Below, piece by piece: positions 1 to 11,825 of a DNA stretch of 64,000 nt; the first letter of the stretch is position 1; each line of letters begins with the position of its first letter. Both the position numbers and the translations under genes were made by a program. The stretch lies in assembly GCF_020536995.1 (NCBI RefSeq), contig NC_068358.1:1834224-1898223 (forward strand), written 5' to 3'. Under the pieces are notes generated by a model. It worked only from the letters and a program-made list of their open reading frames with translations. It was not told where the DNA came from and searched no databases. This stretch comes from Dreissena polymorpha. Lineage: Eukaryota > Mollusca > Bivalvia > Myida > Dreissenidae.

Positions 1-1984
<1,984 letters not shown>

Positions 1985-4309
1985 TTAGTCGACTGTCTTT
2001 TGTTCCAGCGGTGGGCCATACACGCATTGTCCAAGTAAACGGAAAAGGTGCCACAGCGCTGCATTATTACTTGGATACATATCTACAGACATCTTATATG
2101 CATTAAATGCATCCTCAAACTTATTTTCTAATTCCAAAATATGTCCAAACATATTAAAAGTTGTTTCTATATGTCCTCCCGATACAGAATTAAAACTAAA
2201 TACGCAGTACTGTCTTAGTTTTGTCGCCGCTGCTTGTTTCTTCTTTGCATCAGTAGCAGACATGTATTGAAGGTAATATAGAAACGGTTTTGCGTCAATC
2301 ACTGCGTAGTCCATCGGGCTGACCTCTATATCGTCATATCCTCCATTATAATCTTCTGTTCTCCTGTATATTTCATAAACAATGTGTTTTGGTACACAAT
2401 TAATGTCGTGAATTGAAAATCGAACATTCAGGATAAACTTTGAAAGACACGCCATATATAGTTCCGCTGGTGTAGAGAAGTGTTTAAGATTAAAAAATCG
2501 AAACTGGTTCATTCTAAATAAGGATATTTCAACCATATCAGCTTTAATATTTTTCTCAGCATGCTCAAGCAATGACTCTGCCTTTTCAAATTGTCGCGTG
2601 CAAACAAGCATTGATACATACTTCAAAACACAGGACATATTTTCACCAGAAATGGAGTCTCGGTACATCTTCGTAATGTTTTCCGAAATAGGCATCTTGT
2701 TGGTAATGCATCGAGAAGCTTGAATGGACGCTATGTCGCTATAAATGCCATTCAAAACAAATTCAAGCTCGTGTATGTACTGAATTGCACGTTCCAATTC
2801 ATATTTTATCTTCATTGTCCATTTTTTTAAAATGGCTTCGACCAAATTTGCGTTCATATATATTTCTCTACACCGACTCAACAATAAGTCCGTACTCAAA
2901 GAGCCATCTACCAAATCACTGATAATATATGAGCGATTGTGTTCTCTTGATGGTAGTTGTGATTTGCATTTTATTAAGGTGTCTGACAATCTTTCTCCCA
3001 CGTTGTCCATGCGTAATTTGTCAATGCATGTTAAATTCATATCAATAATTTTGGTGAGCTCCTTTTGCAACAGGTCAAAGTCCTTGAATTCCAGTTTACC
3101 TTCAAACAAATTCACAGACGAAATAGTGTAATGAGGACAATATCTGCGTCTCATGAAACGTCTTAGTGTGTTCAAACAATAGAGGACACATTGCACTAGA
3201 TTGTTATCTCCCCATACGTGTTCTGGAAACTGCTCAACTGTAAACAATAAAGCCGTTTTTAAATGAAAGGTGCACAATCTGTCATCTACAAGTGGTTTAA
3301 GCATTTCTTTCCGGATCATCTTTATAATAACGTATGCCCTCATCTGAACCATATTAATATCAAACATAAGCAGACGTTCGATCATGTTGGTTGAAATTCT
3401 CCACTGAATATCTACAAATTCTGCATCATATTTGATCGTCATATAAGCAATCTGAATGAATTTATCGTATTGAGTTCTATTGCCTAGGTTTCCTGGAGAC
3501 ATTAGAAAAACTCCACATTCCTTGGCCTTTTTTATAATTGCCTGTTTTGGCCAATGACCAGGCGTCGGTCTTGTGAACAATATTAAACAATTTTCGGGTA
3601 ATGATGGGCAGTGTATCGCATGAACGTTGTCATGAAAACCATGCATCGTGACAGCAGGGCCGTGCGGTTTTACATTCAATGATAGCGAACCTAGCATATC
3701 TTCCACACGTTTGAAAATAGACACAGGACATAAAACTTCCATTCTGTTTGGATTGTTTTCACCTTCTTCATCAGAATTTGAAACAAAGATTTGCCTAAAT
3801 TCTGTTGACGAGAAGACGGGTTTTTCTAACGCATGTCGGTGAACAACTGGAAGAATGCAGCATTGTGGTAAAAGAGAAACGAGACGCTGTACCTGTACCA
3901 CGGTCATATTTTCGCCTATTCCACGTGACGCTTTAACTTCATGTCGATGTAGTACAACTTTGATTTGGTTATCATAGACTTCCATTATGTCAACGTCTGA
4001 CTTCATGTCTATCGTTGTTGAACCTTCTATTCGGCTACCAAATACATATATATCAGCTAATGGCACTGTACATAACAATCGCTTAAGTGTTTCAGCAAAT
4101 GAACCTTCTATTCGGCTACCAAATACATCTATATCAGTTAATGGCACTGTACATAACAATCGCTTAAGTGTTTCAGCAAATGAATATATGTATCGGCGAA
4201 AGTAAACAAGTTCCTCCGTGACACCAATATCTTCCATAACCTCACACAAGTGTAATGAAAGATTTTGTAAAAGTTTTTTCTCCATTTTAGAAAATGAACA
4301 AATGAACAC
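1985..4309 (-). CDS. Mab-21/cGAS-like nucleotidyltransferase-fold protein (cGLR family), intronless
   Basis: This is a 774-residue single-exon reading frame. The nucleotidyltransferase signature is visible: FGSRIEGS at residues 90-97, then SDVDIM at 104-109. That gives G-S, twelve residues, then D105-x-D107, which is the spacing of the metal-binding motif in the cGAS/Mab-21/OAS superfamily. The middle and C-terminal parts read as a Mab-21 domain, and the last 100 residues are helical and TPR-like. Such proteins are a large family in bivalves. Members that keep the acidic triad can make cyclic-dinucleotide second messengers on sensing nucleic acid; many others are uncharacterised, so enzymatic activity here is inference. 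The better start is probably Met9 (4285), which begins MEKKLLQ, rather than Met1. Oddity: residues 44-70 and 71-97 are a 27-residue tandem duplication. Only the second copy lies next to the DxD motif. No neighbouring gene suggests a pathway. Confidence 0.88.
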   Translation of the reverse strand: MFICSFSKMEKKLLQNLSLHLCEVMEDIGVTEELVYFRRYIYSFAETLKRLLCTVPLTDIDVFGSRIEGSFAETLKRLLCTVPLADIYVFGSRIEGSTTIDMKSDVDIMEVYDNQIKVVLHRHEVKASRGIGENMTVVQVQRLVSLLPQCCILPVVHRHALEKPVFSSTEFRQIFVSNSDEEGENNPNRMEVLCPVSIFKRVEDMLGSLSLNVKPHGPAVTMHGFHDNVHAIHCPSLPENCLILFTRPTPGHWPKQAIIKKAKECGVFLMSPGNLGNRTQYDKFIQIAYMTIKYDAEFVDIQWRISTNMIERLLMFDINMVQMRAYVIIKMIRKEMLKPLVDDRLCTFHLKTALLFTVEQFPEHVWGDNNLVQCVLYCLNTLRRFMRRRYCPHYTISSVNLFEGKLEFKDFDLLQKELTKIIDMNLTCIDKLRMDNVGERLSDTLIKCKSQLPSREHNRSYIISDLVDGSLSTDLLLSRCREIYMNANLVEAILKKWTMKIKYELERAIQYIHELEFVLNGIYSDIASIQASRCITNKMPISENITKMYRDSISGENMSCVLKYVSMLVCTRQFEKAESLLEHAEKNIKADMVEISLFRMNQFRFFNLKHFSTPAELYMACLSKFILNVRFSIHDINCVPKHIVYEIYRRTEDYNGGYDDIEVSPMDYAVIDAKPFLYYLQYMSATDAKKKQAAATKLRQYCVFSFNSVSGGHIETTFNMFGHILELENKFEDAFNAYKMSVDMYPSNNAALWHLFRLLGQCVYGPPLEQKTVD
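4020..4181 (-). repeat. In-frame 81-bp tandem duplication inside the Mab-21-like gene
   Basis: Two adjacent 81-bp copies (4020-4100 and 4101-4181) differ at two bases. Both changes are non-synonymous: T/A in the LTDI/LADI segment and D/Y before VFGS. Each copy encodes FAETLKRLLC through FGSRIEGS, meaning a helix, a strand and the GS loop of the nucleotidyltransferase fold. Confidence 0.93.
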
Positions 4310-4329
4310 CGTGTCACCGAGTTCAACAA

Positions 4330-6201
4330 ATATCCATCGTTAAGGTAAATAATGTAATATGCTAAATACTATTTATTTGTCTATATTTAGTAAAGTACAG
4401 TACGTGTGTGAGCGTAATTTTTATCATTTTAACGTAAAAATAATTTCTTCTCATCGGACATCATCTATGCAGTATCTAGCTTTAATTCGTTTATCAGTTA
4501 TGTGATACGTATGGACCTTTCGTACCTGATGGTACAATCTTAATTTAAGATAAAACTGCGGTCTAAGTCACAATATACTATACGCTTTCCTCAACCAATT
4601 AAATGTAATAGCAATAACTTTAACAAAAAATAAACGCAACATTTTTTCCAGTTGAGACCCTTATTATCATAACTTGTTTAAAAGGGTATTCAATTTCCAA
4701 CTGATTTAAACAATACAACAGATATGCAATGCGACATTTGAGAAAACACGCCGCGATTCAAATTGTATGAGGTACATGTATAAGCAACATTAATTTGCTC
4801 AATTGACCGTGTAACTGATAAAACATGTCAGTGATAGTGTTATTAATATCTATATAGGCATAACCGACCTCTTTCAAGTGACCTTCGCGTCAGGAACAGA
4901 AATAACCATAAAATGAAAAACGACAACATACATTGTGTATGTTTATATATTCAAGCTAAATACACAATCTGTTCTTGCGGATTTGGCTCACAGAGTCCAT
5001 TGCATTCAAGTATGATTTCATGTAGCGAATTAACGCTACACATAAACCAAGTATGCCTTTCAATTTCAGTCGGAATGCAATTTAGCCCTCATTCTGTCAT
5101 AATAGGGTTGGGATATACTAGTATTTGAAATACAACCCCTCCAGATCAAACAATCGGAATTCATGCATTTAATGAATTTATTTTATTTTCTTTTGCTAAC
5201 AAATTACCAAACAATCAGCCTTCCCATTTATATTTTGCACTTGCACACGATATATAACACAAACTTTTTTAGGTCACAATATATGCGTCTAACTATCCTT
5301 TGGCGTATTTTGGGGATAGTAACAGGGTAAAACAAAAACAACGCATATCTAAATTTTACTTCGAATATTTTATAACTTGTTTATGCAGTACATTTTAACA
5401 AGGTTTAATACTTGAGGAACATGTACAACGCACAATGAAACTAAGAATAAATATATTATGTGAAAAAATAGTCTGATAACTAAGAATATCCATCCGTGGT
5501 GTTTCATCATTCCTGACATTATGACGTATAAAATCGGAAATACACTATGGACGGACCATTGGTTTATCGACTAGCAACCGCGATGAATATATATAGCTTC
5601 CGGTTTTCTTAAAATAACAAATGCGAACATAAATTATAATTAAATTATAATGTATCAAATCTACCGCATCGGTCCATGGAGATTTTGACGTTAATTTTTA
5701 TATTGCTTATGTTGACATATATAAAGTGATATCTGGTATTATTGTTTAGTCAGTCAGTTGCAATAAATCCATCTTTTTCTCGAAGTACACCTTTAGCAAA
5801 ATGATTTGTTCTTAATATTTGATTTCCGTCATCTATTTGACGAGTTTTTAAGAACACTGGTTTAATGACATGATATAACCTATCAGAAAGGTCGTTTAAC
5901 CGTTGATTGTTACATTCCGCATGGGTTTGGCTAAAATCAATTGTTTCTTGGAATGGTCCCGATATAAGGATAAACCCATTTTTTAAATAATTGAATTAAT
6001 TCCTAACGAAAAAAATGCAGCGGCAGTTTCATTGTTGTTTTTTGTTTGTCACATGATCATGTTAAACTATTTTTCACAAAACTTTTTCAATTTATATAGA
6101 AGTTAATACGGATCCTGTTTACAAACCTTCTGCATGCTACTACTTTGGCACTGCTTTGTATAAAGTGCAATAATTTCGCACTATTTTATTCAATTGTCAA
6201 T
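4330..6201. other. Intergenic region, nothing recognised
   Basis: AT-rich sequence on the 5' side of the Mab-21-like gene. No long reading frame with family resemblance, no RNA gene and no clear repeat was seen. No TATA-type promoter could be assigned with confidence. Confidence 0.5.
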
Positions 6202-6474
6202 GAGTCGTGTTCTGAGAAAACTGGGCATAATTCATGTGCGGAAAGTGTCGTCCCAGATTAGCCTGTGCAATCCGCACAGGCTAATCAGGGACGACACTTT
6301 CCGCCTCAATTGGATTTTTGCTAAGAAGAGACTTCATTTAAACGAAAAATATCATAAAAGTGGAAAGTGTCGTCCCTGATTAGCCTGTGCGAACTGCACA
6401 GGCTAATCTGGTACGACACTTTACGCATGTATGCATTAAGCCCAGTTTTCTCAGAACACGACACAATTGTTCTA
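6202..6474. mobile_element. Double-hairpin MITE, copy 1 (full length)
   Basis: The ends are inverted: GAGTCGTGTTCTGAGAAAAC on the left and its near-complement ending ACGACAC on the right. Each half contains its own palindrome built on AGATTAGCCTGTGC and GCACAGGCTAATC, flanked by GTGTCGTCCC and GGGACGACAC. It has no coding capacity and is probably a non-autonomous DNA transposon. The family recurs ten more times in the window. Confidence 0.9.
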
Positions 6475-7733
6475 TTGCCGTTATGTTTCATTTAATACCG
6501 AATAATCGCACTGGGGCTCTGCTGGTTACTCATACGTGACATGATTGCTTTCAACGGCAATAACTTTTGTTGATCAATTTACAAGACATGGCATCTATAA
6601 TAGGTTGACTAAATTTCAATATTTAATGTGTTTGATTTTTCATTACGTTGACAAAAATTTACAATCCGCGAGTTATCGCGTGTGTTTAACTATGTGTAAA
6701 TATAATTTTTAAAGTAAAACATACATTTTGTTATAACACGCGAGAAATAGTTGGGTATTTGTCCGTCGATCTTCGAAAGAAAGAATGGGTTAAACGAAGA
6801 TAACAAGTACAAGTTATTTTGGTGCATTTAAATATATAAAGCTGATATCCAAAGTGGAATGGCTGAAACATACATGGGGGCGTATATAATTGCAAAATGT
6901 AATGGTCAAAGCATATATAACATAAAACATTGTGTACACACCTGTCTTACTGACCTGTGTACTAACGCAAAAGGAATTGTGGGTAGCACTTCTTTTACGA
7001 GTGAAAAGTGAAAGCGAAAGTAGATAAGGTAATCGTGCTTCAGATAATCGCTATCAGTCTTAATAGAGATTCAAAACCACATTAAAACATAATTCTACCA
7101 CGTCACGTGACTTGTTTTCTATATGCAAAGAAGAAAAACTACTGTTGGTTATTACCCCGATATACCAACGGTTGTTTAAAGTGACGTCACTTTGATTGTC
7201 CGCGCACATTTTATTAATGAAGACGACGTCATTTGATTGTAATTGTTGTGGTGACGTCACGTTTTCGCGGAAAAGTGGAGTACGTTCGGTTTATACAAAT
7301 CTCACTTATAACCTTTAAATCGCGGATATCTTATTAATGAAATCGTGTTAGAATCGAAATAATCCACGGGTAACCGTTGATTATTGCGGTAATAACCAAC
7401 GGTATGTCGTTCCGATGCTTGTTATCAAACCACTCGGGCTACGCCCTCGTGGTTTAATTCCTACGCATCGGAACTCCAAACCGTTGGTTATTAGCGCAAT
7501 AACCAACGGTTACCCGTGGATTGTTTCTTAATTCTACCACGGCACGTGACTTGTTTTCTATATACACTGAGAAAAACTACTGTTGGTTATTACCCCGATA
7601 AACCAACGGTTGTTTAAAGTGACGTCACTTTGATTGTCCGCGCACTGTTTGTGAACGACGTCATTTTATTTTAATTGTTGTGGTGACGTCACGTTTTCGC
7701 GGAAAAGTGGAGGACGTTCGGTATAATTTTTAA

Positions 7734-8582
7734 GGTAGCGCACCTCTAATGATTTCCCGCGATTTCTTCGAAGGTTGAAGAGCCTACTATTAGGTGCCGT
7801 AGCCTAGTGGTTAAGGCGATAGACTAGAAATCTTTTTGGATATTCCCGCGCAGGTTCGAATCCTGCCGACGACGTATAATTTTTGCGACGCGTTTTATTT
7901 ATTTTCTAACGTAATTTGATTAAATATGGCAAATAAGCTATATTTATTGTTAAATATGTTGCAATTTTTATGCACATTCTTCAATTATTAAAATTAAAAC
8001 AACGTTATGGCGAAATTGGGTGATTTACTGTTGAAAATACGAACCATGCATGTTGCATTTTTATTTTTATTTCAAAAAGTAAACGGTAAATCTGTCTATT
8101 TCTTGGTATTTTTGCTGTATATAGTGTTTCTATAAAAACTAAGTTTAAAATATTACTTAAATGATACTATTTTGAATTGTATGACACTTTGTTTTTAACC
8201 GACCCAATTTTTACTTGGCTGAAATCACTTACATTTCATGGCGCTCTTCCATAGATAAAAATTTGTAAAAAATAAATGTCTGTAAAAGAATACTTATTTC
8301 ATCTTGTTTAAACTTTAAACACCTCTACAGCATCTGTAGACACCAACTGCATGCCCATATTTGGAAATTTGAATTAATTATGGAACTTTTATATACCCCA
8401 GGGGTGAAAATAAACTGGACAAAAGCCGAGCGTGGGGGTGGTTTTGAAAAAATCGGTATATTTTTTTTAAAAGCATGGAAAGCCTACCTACAAATTTGCA
8501 TGTAGTTCAGTGAAATGATGCTGATTAAGAAAATAATTAATTAGATTATATTTGGATATGTGCCCATTAGAGGTGCGCTACC
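7734..8582. mobile_element. TTAA-flanked MITE carrying a tRNA-Ser-like gene
   Basis: An 849-bp element begins GGTAGCGCACCTCTAAT and ends with the exact inverse ATTAGAGGTGCGCTACC. It is flanked by TTAA at 7730-7733 and 8583-8586. It sits inside unit 2 of the CRE-rich repeat. Unit 1 has no such insertion and reads CCTTTAAATCGCGG at the matching place, so the insertion is direct. TTAA target duplication is typical of piggyBac-like transposons; no transposase is present. Confidence 0.88.
7793..7874 (+). tRNA. tRNA-Ser(AGA)-like gene or pseudogene inside a MITE
   Basis: The 82-nt sequence has the size and layout of tRNA-Ser. It has the A box TAGCCTAGTGG, an anticodon loop CTAGAAA with anticodon AGA at 7826-7828, a long variable arm, a perfect T stem GCAGG/CCTGC and the B box GGTTCGAATCC. 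A T5 run a few bases downstream could stop RNA polymerase III. The 5' acceptor strand (GGTGCCG) pairs poorly with the 3' strand (CGACGAC), and one anticodon-stem pair is lost. It is therefore probably a decayed tRNA, though its internal promoter looks intact. Confidence 0.75.
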
Positions 8583-8800
8583 TTAAATCGCGGATAACTT
8601 ATTAACGATATCGTGTTAGAATCGAAATAATCGACGTGTAAGCGTTGGTTATTGCGGTAATAACCAACGGTATGTCGTTCCGATGCTTGTTATCAAACCA
8701 CTCGGGCTACGCCCTCGTGGTTTTATACCTACGCATCGGAACTCCATACCGTTGGTTATTACCGCAATAACCAATGTTTACCCGTCGATTATTTCTTAAA

Positions 8801-9690
8801 TTAAATAGCATTTCTTTAAACAACATTCCGTTTTAAACACAAAATAAAACGCGATTCTTCTTTCATTATAACCATTTTAATGCCTACTCAGAACTACTTT
8901 GGCGGAAGCATAATTCCCCAAACCAGGGGAATGTGATGCGTCTTAGTATAGAGGTGACAATAACGTAGTGACGTCACCATCTATGTATAGAATGTAACAT
9001 AAAATATCAAAAAGTTTCTACAGTCGCAAGTGAATTCATAGCATGTATCCCAAAATTGTTTTCCATTTCAATCGATTGAAACAATGCGTTATAACCACAA
9101 AATATCATATTTTAATATGACTTTGATTAATTTGTATTCTATATTTAAAATTGTATAATCTTCCTCGATTTTTTGGTCAATAAAAAGGGGTAATATTCAC
9201 CGCCATGTTTTGTCTGCAGTTTGGTTTATCTGCTGCGTCCTTGTTTTCTTGACGTACAGCGGGTGTATATGCTACAACGGCAGACATTATTTGTATCCTA
9301 TGGATTTGTATAATATAGACCGTGCATCATTTTATTGTTCTAGCGTATTTTGGTCATCAATGATAATTAATACGAACATTTTTCAAGAACATTTTTATTT
9401 TTTCACAGATGTACATATTAAGTTGACAACAAGTAAACTTGCATATGTATACGATAGAAATCGAAGTTATTAAGTACATCAGAGTATATGCATACATGTG
9501 GTAAAATAAACACGTGATTTGGTGCACATGAAATAATTGAATGTTAATTATGCACTTAGACATCTCTGTTATAACACAAGTGTGGATAGCAAAAGAGTTA
9601 AACTATAAATTAACTATGAGTTGAAGTTAATTTAAGGAGCACTTTGTTTACTTTGTTTACGTCAGAGGTGATAGAGACACAGAGATTTGG
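8801..9690. other. Intergenic region 3' of the TRIM gene
   Basis: No gene is recognised. A further TGACGTCAC motif occurs near 8970. On the minus strand an AATAAA at 9394-9399 lies about 410 bp beyond the TRIM stop codon and is a possible polyadenylation signal. Confidence 0.5.
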
Positions 9691-9806
9691 TCATAATATT
9701 AGAAAAATAAGAAATAATGAAGCATTCGGATACTCGGAGACACCTTTAAGAAACATTAATGGATGTAGCAAATGTACATAGAAGCGTTCTGTTAAAAAGC
9801 AATCTT

Positions 9807-11825
9807 CTACATGTCTTCGACCTCCGAGGCGGCGATCACTCGGAACACCTTGATGTTGTTCGGGTTTCCCTGCTCCGCGAGAGCGAACTTGCTGCCCTCG
9901 TCGTTGAATGAGATGCACATGGGCCTCGCAAGGGAATCCACGAGGATCTGTCGGAACGCCCCCTTGTCTTTCACCTTGTGGATGTCGTTGGACCAGTAAC
10001 CGCACACGTACAGGTTCCCGTGGATGTCCACCTCGACGCCGCGCGGGCCAGAAACCGGGTATATGAAGACGGGCGTCTTGTCCACTCGCCCGGTTTCGTA
10101 TCGAAGAGCCGTCACGGAGTGGTTGTTGTAGTCTGAGACGAATACTGTTGACGTCACCGAATTGAACGTGACGTATTCCGGGTTGCTAAACACCCTCTTA
10201 CCGATGTAGTCGGTGTCGACCATCATTTTAACGACGCCGTCGAGGGAGATAATTCGTATGCAGCCGCTTCCAAATGTCACCACGAGGTCGTCTTCAGCCA
10301 TGCAGATACCGTTGGAGCCGCGTTGAGTCTGAACGCTCCCGGCTTCCGTGATCGTGTCGAGTACTTTGAAAATTCGAATTTTACGTTCGTTAGGGAACGT
10401 TACGGCGCATTTCCCTTTGTCAATAAAGGTAAAGTCCCAGGGAGGGTTCACACACACGAACGAGCTGGTTAAGTCTCCGAACTCGCCGAAGAGTTTCAGG
10501 CGCGAGTTCCCGTTATCGGCCAATAAAACCCGTTTGTCATTCCACAGATTAATGGCCGTTATTTTGCATTCGCGTTTGTCACCCTTGACTTTGGCGTTGA
10601 AGGTTTTCACTTTCTTGGTAACCTTCTTTTCGTCGTCTTCCGGTGTCTTGGGTGGCGGCGGCGGAGGAGGAGCTTCCACCTTCCGATTCGGATAAAAGTG
10701 TTTGATATCAAGGTGTCCCAATACCTTAAGGGCTCCCAGCGTTTCAGCAACTTGTCGGTCTTCAGCAAAAGCGTAATTGATTCTCGCCGAGTTTTCCTTG
10801 ATCTTTTCGATACCCTCCGTGCATTCCTCGTACTTCTTTTGTATCTGCTGCGTAACAATGAATTCCCGCTTCTTTAGGTTTTGTTCCTTGGCGGTCGCGA
10901 TGTCCGTTTTTGCGTGGTGCATGGCGCTTTGGACGCTGTTACAGTAATCAATCTGTTCTTGAATGATGGCGAAGTCTGTCTGGCAAATAACGTTGAATTT
11001 CGACAAAATTTGAGATTCAATCTTTTCAATATGGTCTAAAAGCCTCTTTTTCGTGTCCGCTATTTCTTTAAGCATTCTTGTCTTCTGGGCCATTGTCCCG
11101 CGCATTACGTCCTGTCTCTCTTTTTTAAGGATGTCTGCATTCGAGATCAAATTATCCATGCGTTTGATAAGCTCAGATTGGTCAGTCAGTGACTGCTTCT
11201 TGATTACCTCTTCAATCTGCATGACATGTTCGCACTTTCGGTGATCGGACGCCATGCACACACCACATCCGGGTTCCTCGTGATCCTTGCAATACATATC
11301 CACTTCTTTCTTTCCATGTTCGCGGCACATGACCTCCTCTTTGACAGATGGCTGCGGATTACTCCGGACGTTTTCCAGCCCGGAAATCTCATGCGCGCTT
11401 GTCGCCTTCATTGACTTATGACACTTTGTGCAATCTTCACATAGCGCCTCGTTGCACTGCTGACACCATGACATGGCGATTTTCGACGCCTTGTTAAGCT
11501 TGCATGGCTCGCAGAACTCTAGCCTTGCGCTCACTGGAACTATGTCAATTAGAGTTCCGACAAGATGGTTGACCGGAAAACAGGCCGCCCAGTCTTCAAC
11601 CGGGAGTGCTTTCTTCGGTGCAAATGTCGGCACTTTGCACGTGGGGCACGGAATGCCGCTTTTCGTCGCATCCGGTTTCTGGGGAGCGTTCAAAAGGTAG
11701 TTCCTAAGGCACTGCTCACAGAACGTGTGAAAACAGGGCAGCGAGCGAGGCTTCTCCAATCGGTTGAGACATATTGAGCAAATCAGTGACATGCGTAACA
11801 CTTTCTTGTCATCCGTTTCCGCCAT
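9807..11825 (-). CDS. TRIM-type E3 ubiquitin ligase: RING, two B-boxes, coiled coil, NHL-like propeller; intronless
   Basis: The protein has 672 residues and starts MAETDDKK. The C3HC4 RING is complete: C16, C19, C31, H33, C36, C39, C60 and C63. A first B-box (about 103-145) and a second (about 167-200, CREHGKKEVDMYC then CGVCMASDH) follow. A long coiled coil spans about 205-345. After a run of seven prolines (near 385) and a Lys-rich stretch, the last 260 residues look like an NHL/six-bladed propeller, with repeated motifs such as LLADNGNSRLKLF, VFVSDYNNHSVTAL and GNLYVCGYWSNDI. This layout matches the TRIM2/3/32/56/71-like class, greatly expanded in bivalves. The RING would recruit an E2 enzyme and the propeller would bind substrate or RNA; the target is unknown. 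Composition is clearly more GC-rich than the surroundings, as expected of a functional exon. No intron is seen. Confidence 0.92.
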   Translation of the reverse strand: MAETDDKKVLRMSLICSICLNRLEKPRSLPCFHTFCEQCLRNYLLNAPQKPDATKSGIPCPTCKVPTFAPKKALPVEDWAACFPVNHLVGTLIDIVPVSARLEFCEPCKLNKASKIAMSWCQQCNEALCEDCTKCHKSMKATSAHEISGLENVRSNPQPSVKEEVMCREHGKKEVDMYCKDHEEPGCGVCMASDHRKCEHVMQIEEVIKKQSLTDQSELIKRMDNLISNADILKKERQDVMRGTMAQKTRMLKEIADTKKRLLDHIEKIESQILSKFNVICQTDFAIIQEQIDYCNSVQSAMHHAKTDIATAKEQNLKKREFIVTQQIQKKYEECTEGIEKIKENSARINYAFAEDRQVAETLGALKVLGHLDIKHFYPNRKVEAPPPPPPPKTPEDDEKKVTKKVKTFNAKVKGDKRECKITAINLWNDKRVLLADNGNSRLKLFGEFGDLTSSFVCVNPPWDFTFIDKGKCAVTFPNERKIRIFKVLDTITEAGSVQTQRGSNGICMAEDDLVVTFGSGCIRIISLDGVVKMMVDTDYIGKRVFSNPEYVTFNSVTSTVFVSDYNNHSVTALRYETGRVDKTPVFIYPVSGPRGVEVDIHGNLYVCGYWSNDIHKVKDKGAFRQILVDSLARPMCISFNDEGSKFALAEQGNPNNIKVFRVIAASEVEDM

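Larger units (their letters stand above)
7091..8800. repeat. Tandem pair of a 439-bp CRE-rich repeat (second unit interrupted)
   Basis: Unit 1 is 7091-7529. Unit 2 starts at 7530 and resumes after a MITE insertion at about 8587, ending near 8800. Both begin TACCACG(T/G)CACGTGAC. Both contain TGACGTCA palindromes (CRE-type), several copies of AACCAACGG or its complement, and a small hairpin around CTCGGGCTACGCCCTCG. The right part of each unit is an imperfect palindrome. The family is unknown to me. Confidence 0.85.

Noticed and set aside
9691-10005. 104-codon minus-strand frame over the end of the TRIM gene
   Set aside because: Shadow of the TRIM reading frame in another phase.
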